Positions 32,728 through 32,785 of a stretch of DNA of 32,785 nucleotides are shown here, in pieces (positions within the stretch are counted from its first letter, which is position 1; each line of letters begins with the position of its first letter). Made by a program: the position numbers and the translations under genes. Below the pieces are notes generated by a model that did not search any database, was not told where the DNA came from, and saw only the letters and a program-made list of their open reading frames with translations. The stretch is from contig JAAZBL010000306.1 in NCBI GenBank assembly GCA_012513825.1, forward strand, positions 1 to 32,785, written 5' to 3'. Source of the stretch: Limnobacter sp. (lineage in GTDB: Bacteria > Pseudomonadota > Gammaproteobacteria > Burkholderiales > Burkholderiaceae_E).

Positions 32728-32785
32728 GCCGGTGTAGCTCAGTTGGTAGAGCAGCGCATTCGTAATGCGAAGGTCCCCAGTTCGA
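32728..32785 (+). tRNA. tRNA-Thr (anticodon CGT), 3' end cut by window edge
   Basis: GCCGGTG acceptor strand, D-arm TAGCTCAGTTGGTAGAGCA, anticodon arm GCGCATTCGTAATGCG with CGT at 32761-32763, then the variable loop and the start of the T-arm (GTTCGA). The 3' half of the T-arm and acceptor stem lie beyond the window. CGT reads ACG (Thr). Confidence 0.95.

Noticed and set aside
32523-32765. 80-residue plus-strand ORF at the right edge
   Set aside because: It runs into the tRNA-Thr gene and has no ribosome binding site or domain.
30929-32785. Integrated island with attachment sites at tRNA-Thr
   Set aside because: No integrase and no repeat of a tRNA 3' end are visible; the tRNA 3' end, the usual target, is outside the window, so only a compositional anomaly can be claimed.

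Overview
The window is high-GC chromosomal DNA from a betaproteobacterium, most likely Burkholderiales. The evidence is the gene order hemH-hrcA | nadK-recN and zapB-like/zapA/6S RNA/EVE, a small Trp-rich protein known mainly from that order, and Bug/TctC-type binding proteins. I cannot name the genus. Almost all of it is tightly packed core genome. I see no insertion sequence, CRISPR array, prophage or origin.

Layout. 1-5006: 3' end of a LysM protein, then hemH and hrcA (minus) divergent from nadK and recN (plus). 5077-6952: fur (minus), divergent from bamE and dapB. 6991-10404: a ChaN-like lipoprotein (minus) divergent from tonB-exbB-exbD; a Fur-box-like sequence and a TATAAT lie in their shared promoter region. 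10462-13071: a large DsbD/ScsB-type thiol-disulfide reductase. 13155-15585: zapB-like gene, zapA, 6S RNA, EVE-domain gene and a TSUP permease. 15603-19627: a malonate catabolism group (malonyl-CoA decarboxylase, Bug-type binding protein, malonyl-CoA synthetase) downstream of lgt. 20660-23245: bacterioferritin, its ferredoxin Bfd, and ilvD, with a nested palindrome between bfd and ilvD. 23363-24406: small Trp-rich protein, cytochrome c, and two strong terminators, the second with no visible gene. 24581-28316: livHMGF ABC transporter without an adjacent binding protein. 28425-30928: a [2Fe-2S]/FAD reductase and a divergent SDR-like protein. 30929-32727: a lower-GC patch with two unrecognised secreted or membrane proteins, next to tRNA-Thr(CGT), which runs off the right edge.

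Functional links. Iron is the recurring theme: Fur, ChaN, TonB-ExbB-ExbD, Bfr, Bfd and ferrochelatase cover regulation, uptake, storage, release and haem synthesis. The malonate genes form a complete activation and decarboxylation route to acetyl-CoA with a candidate periplasmic binding protein.

The least explained parts are (a) a candidate small RNA with an anti-Shine-Dalgarno-like CCTCCC segment in front of an orphan terminator at 24378-24406, (b) the low-GC two-gene unit with tandem palindromes in its leader, and (c) several short tandem repeats at gene tails or protein linkers. I did not find a clearly new multi-gene system; these are the best candidates. All calls come from reading the sequence, with no database search.
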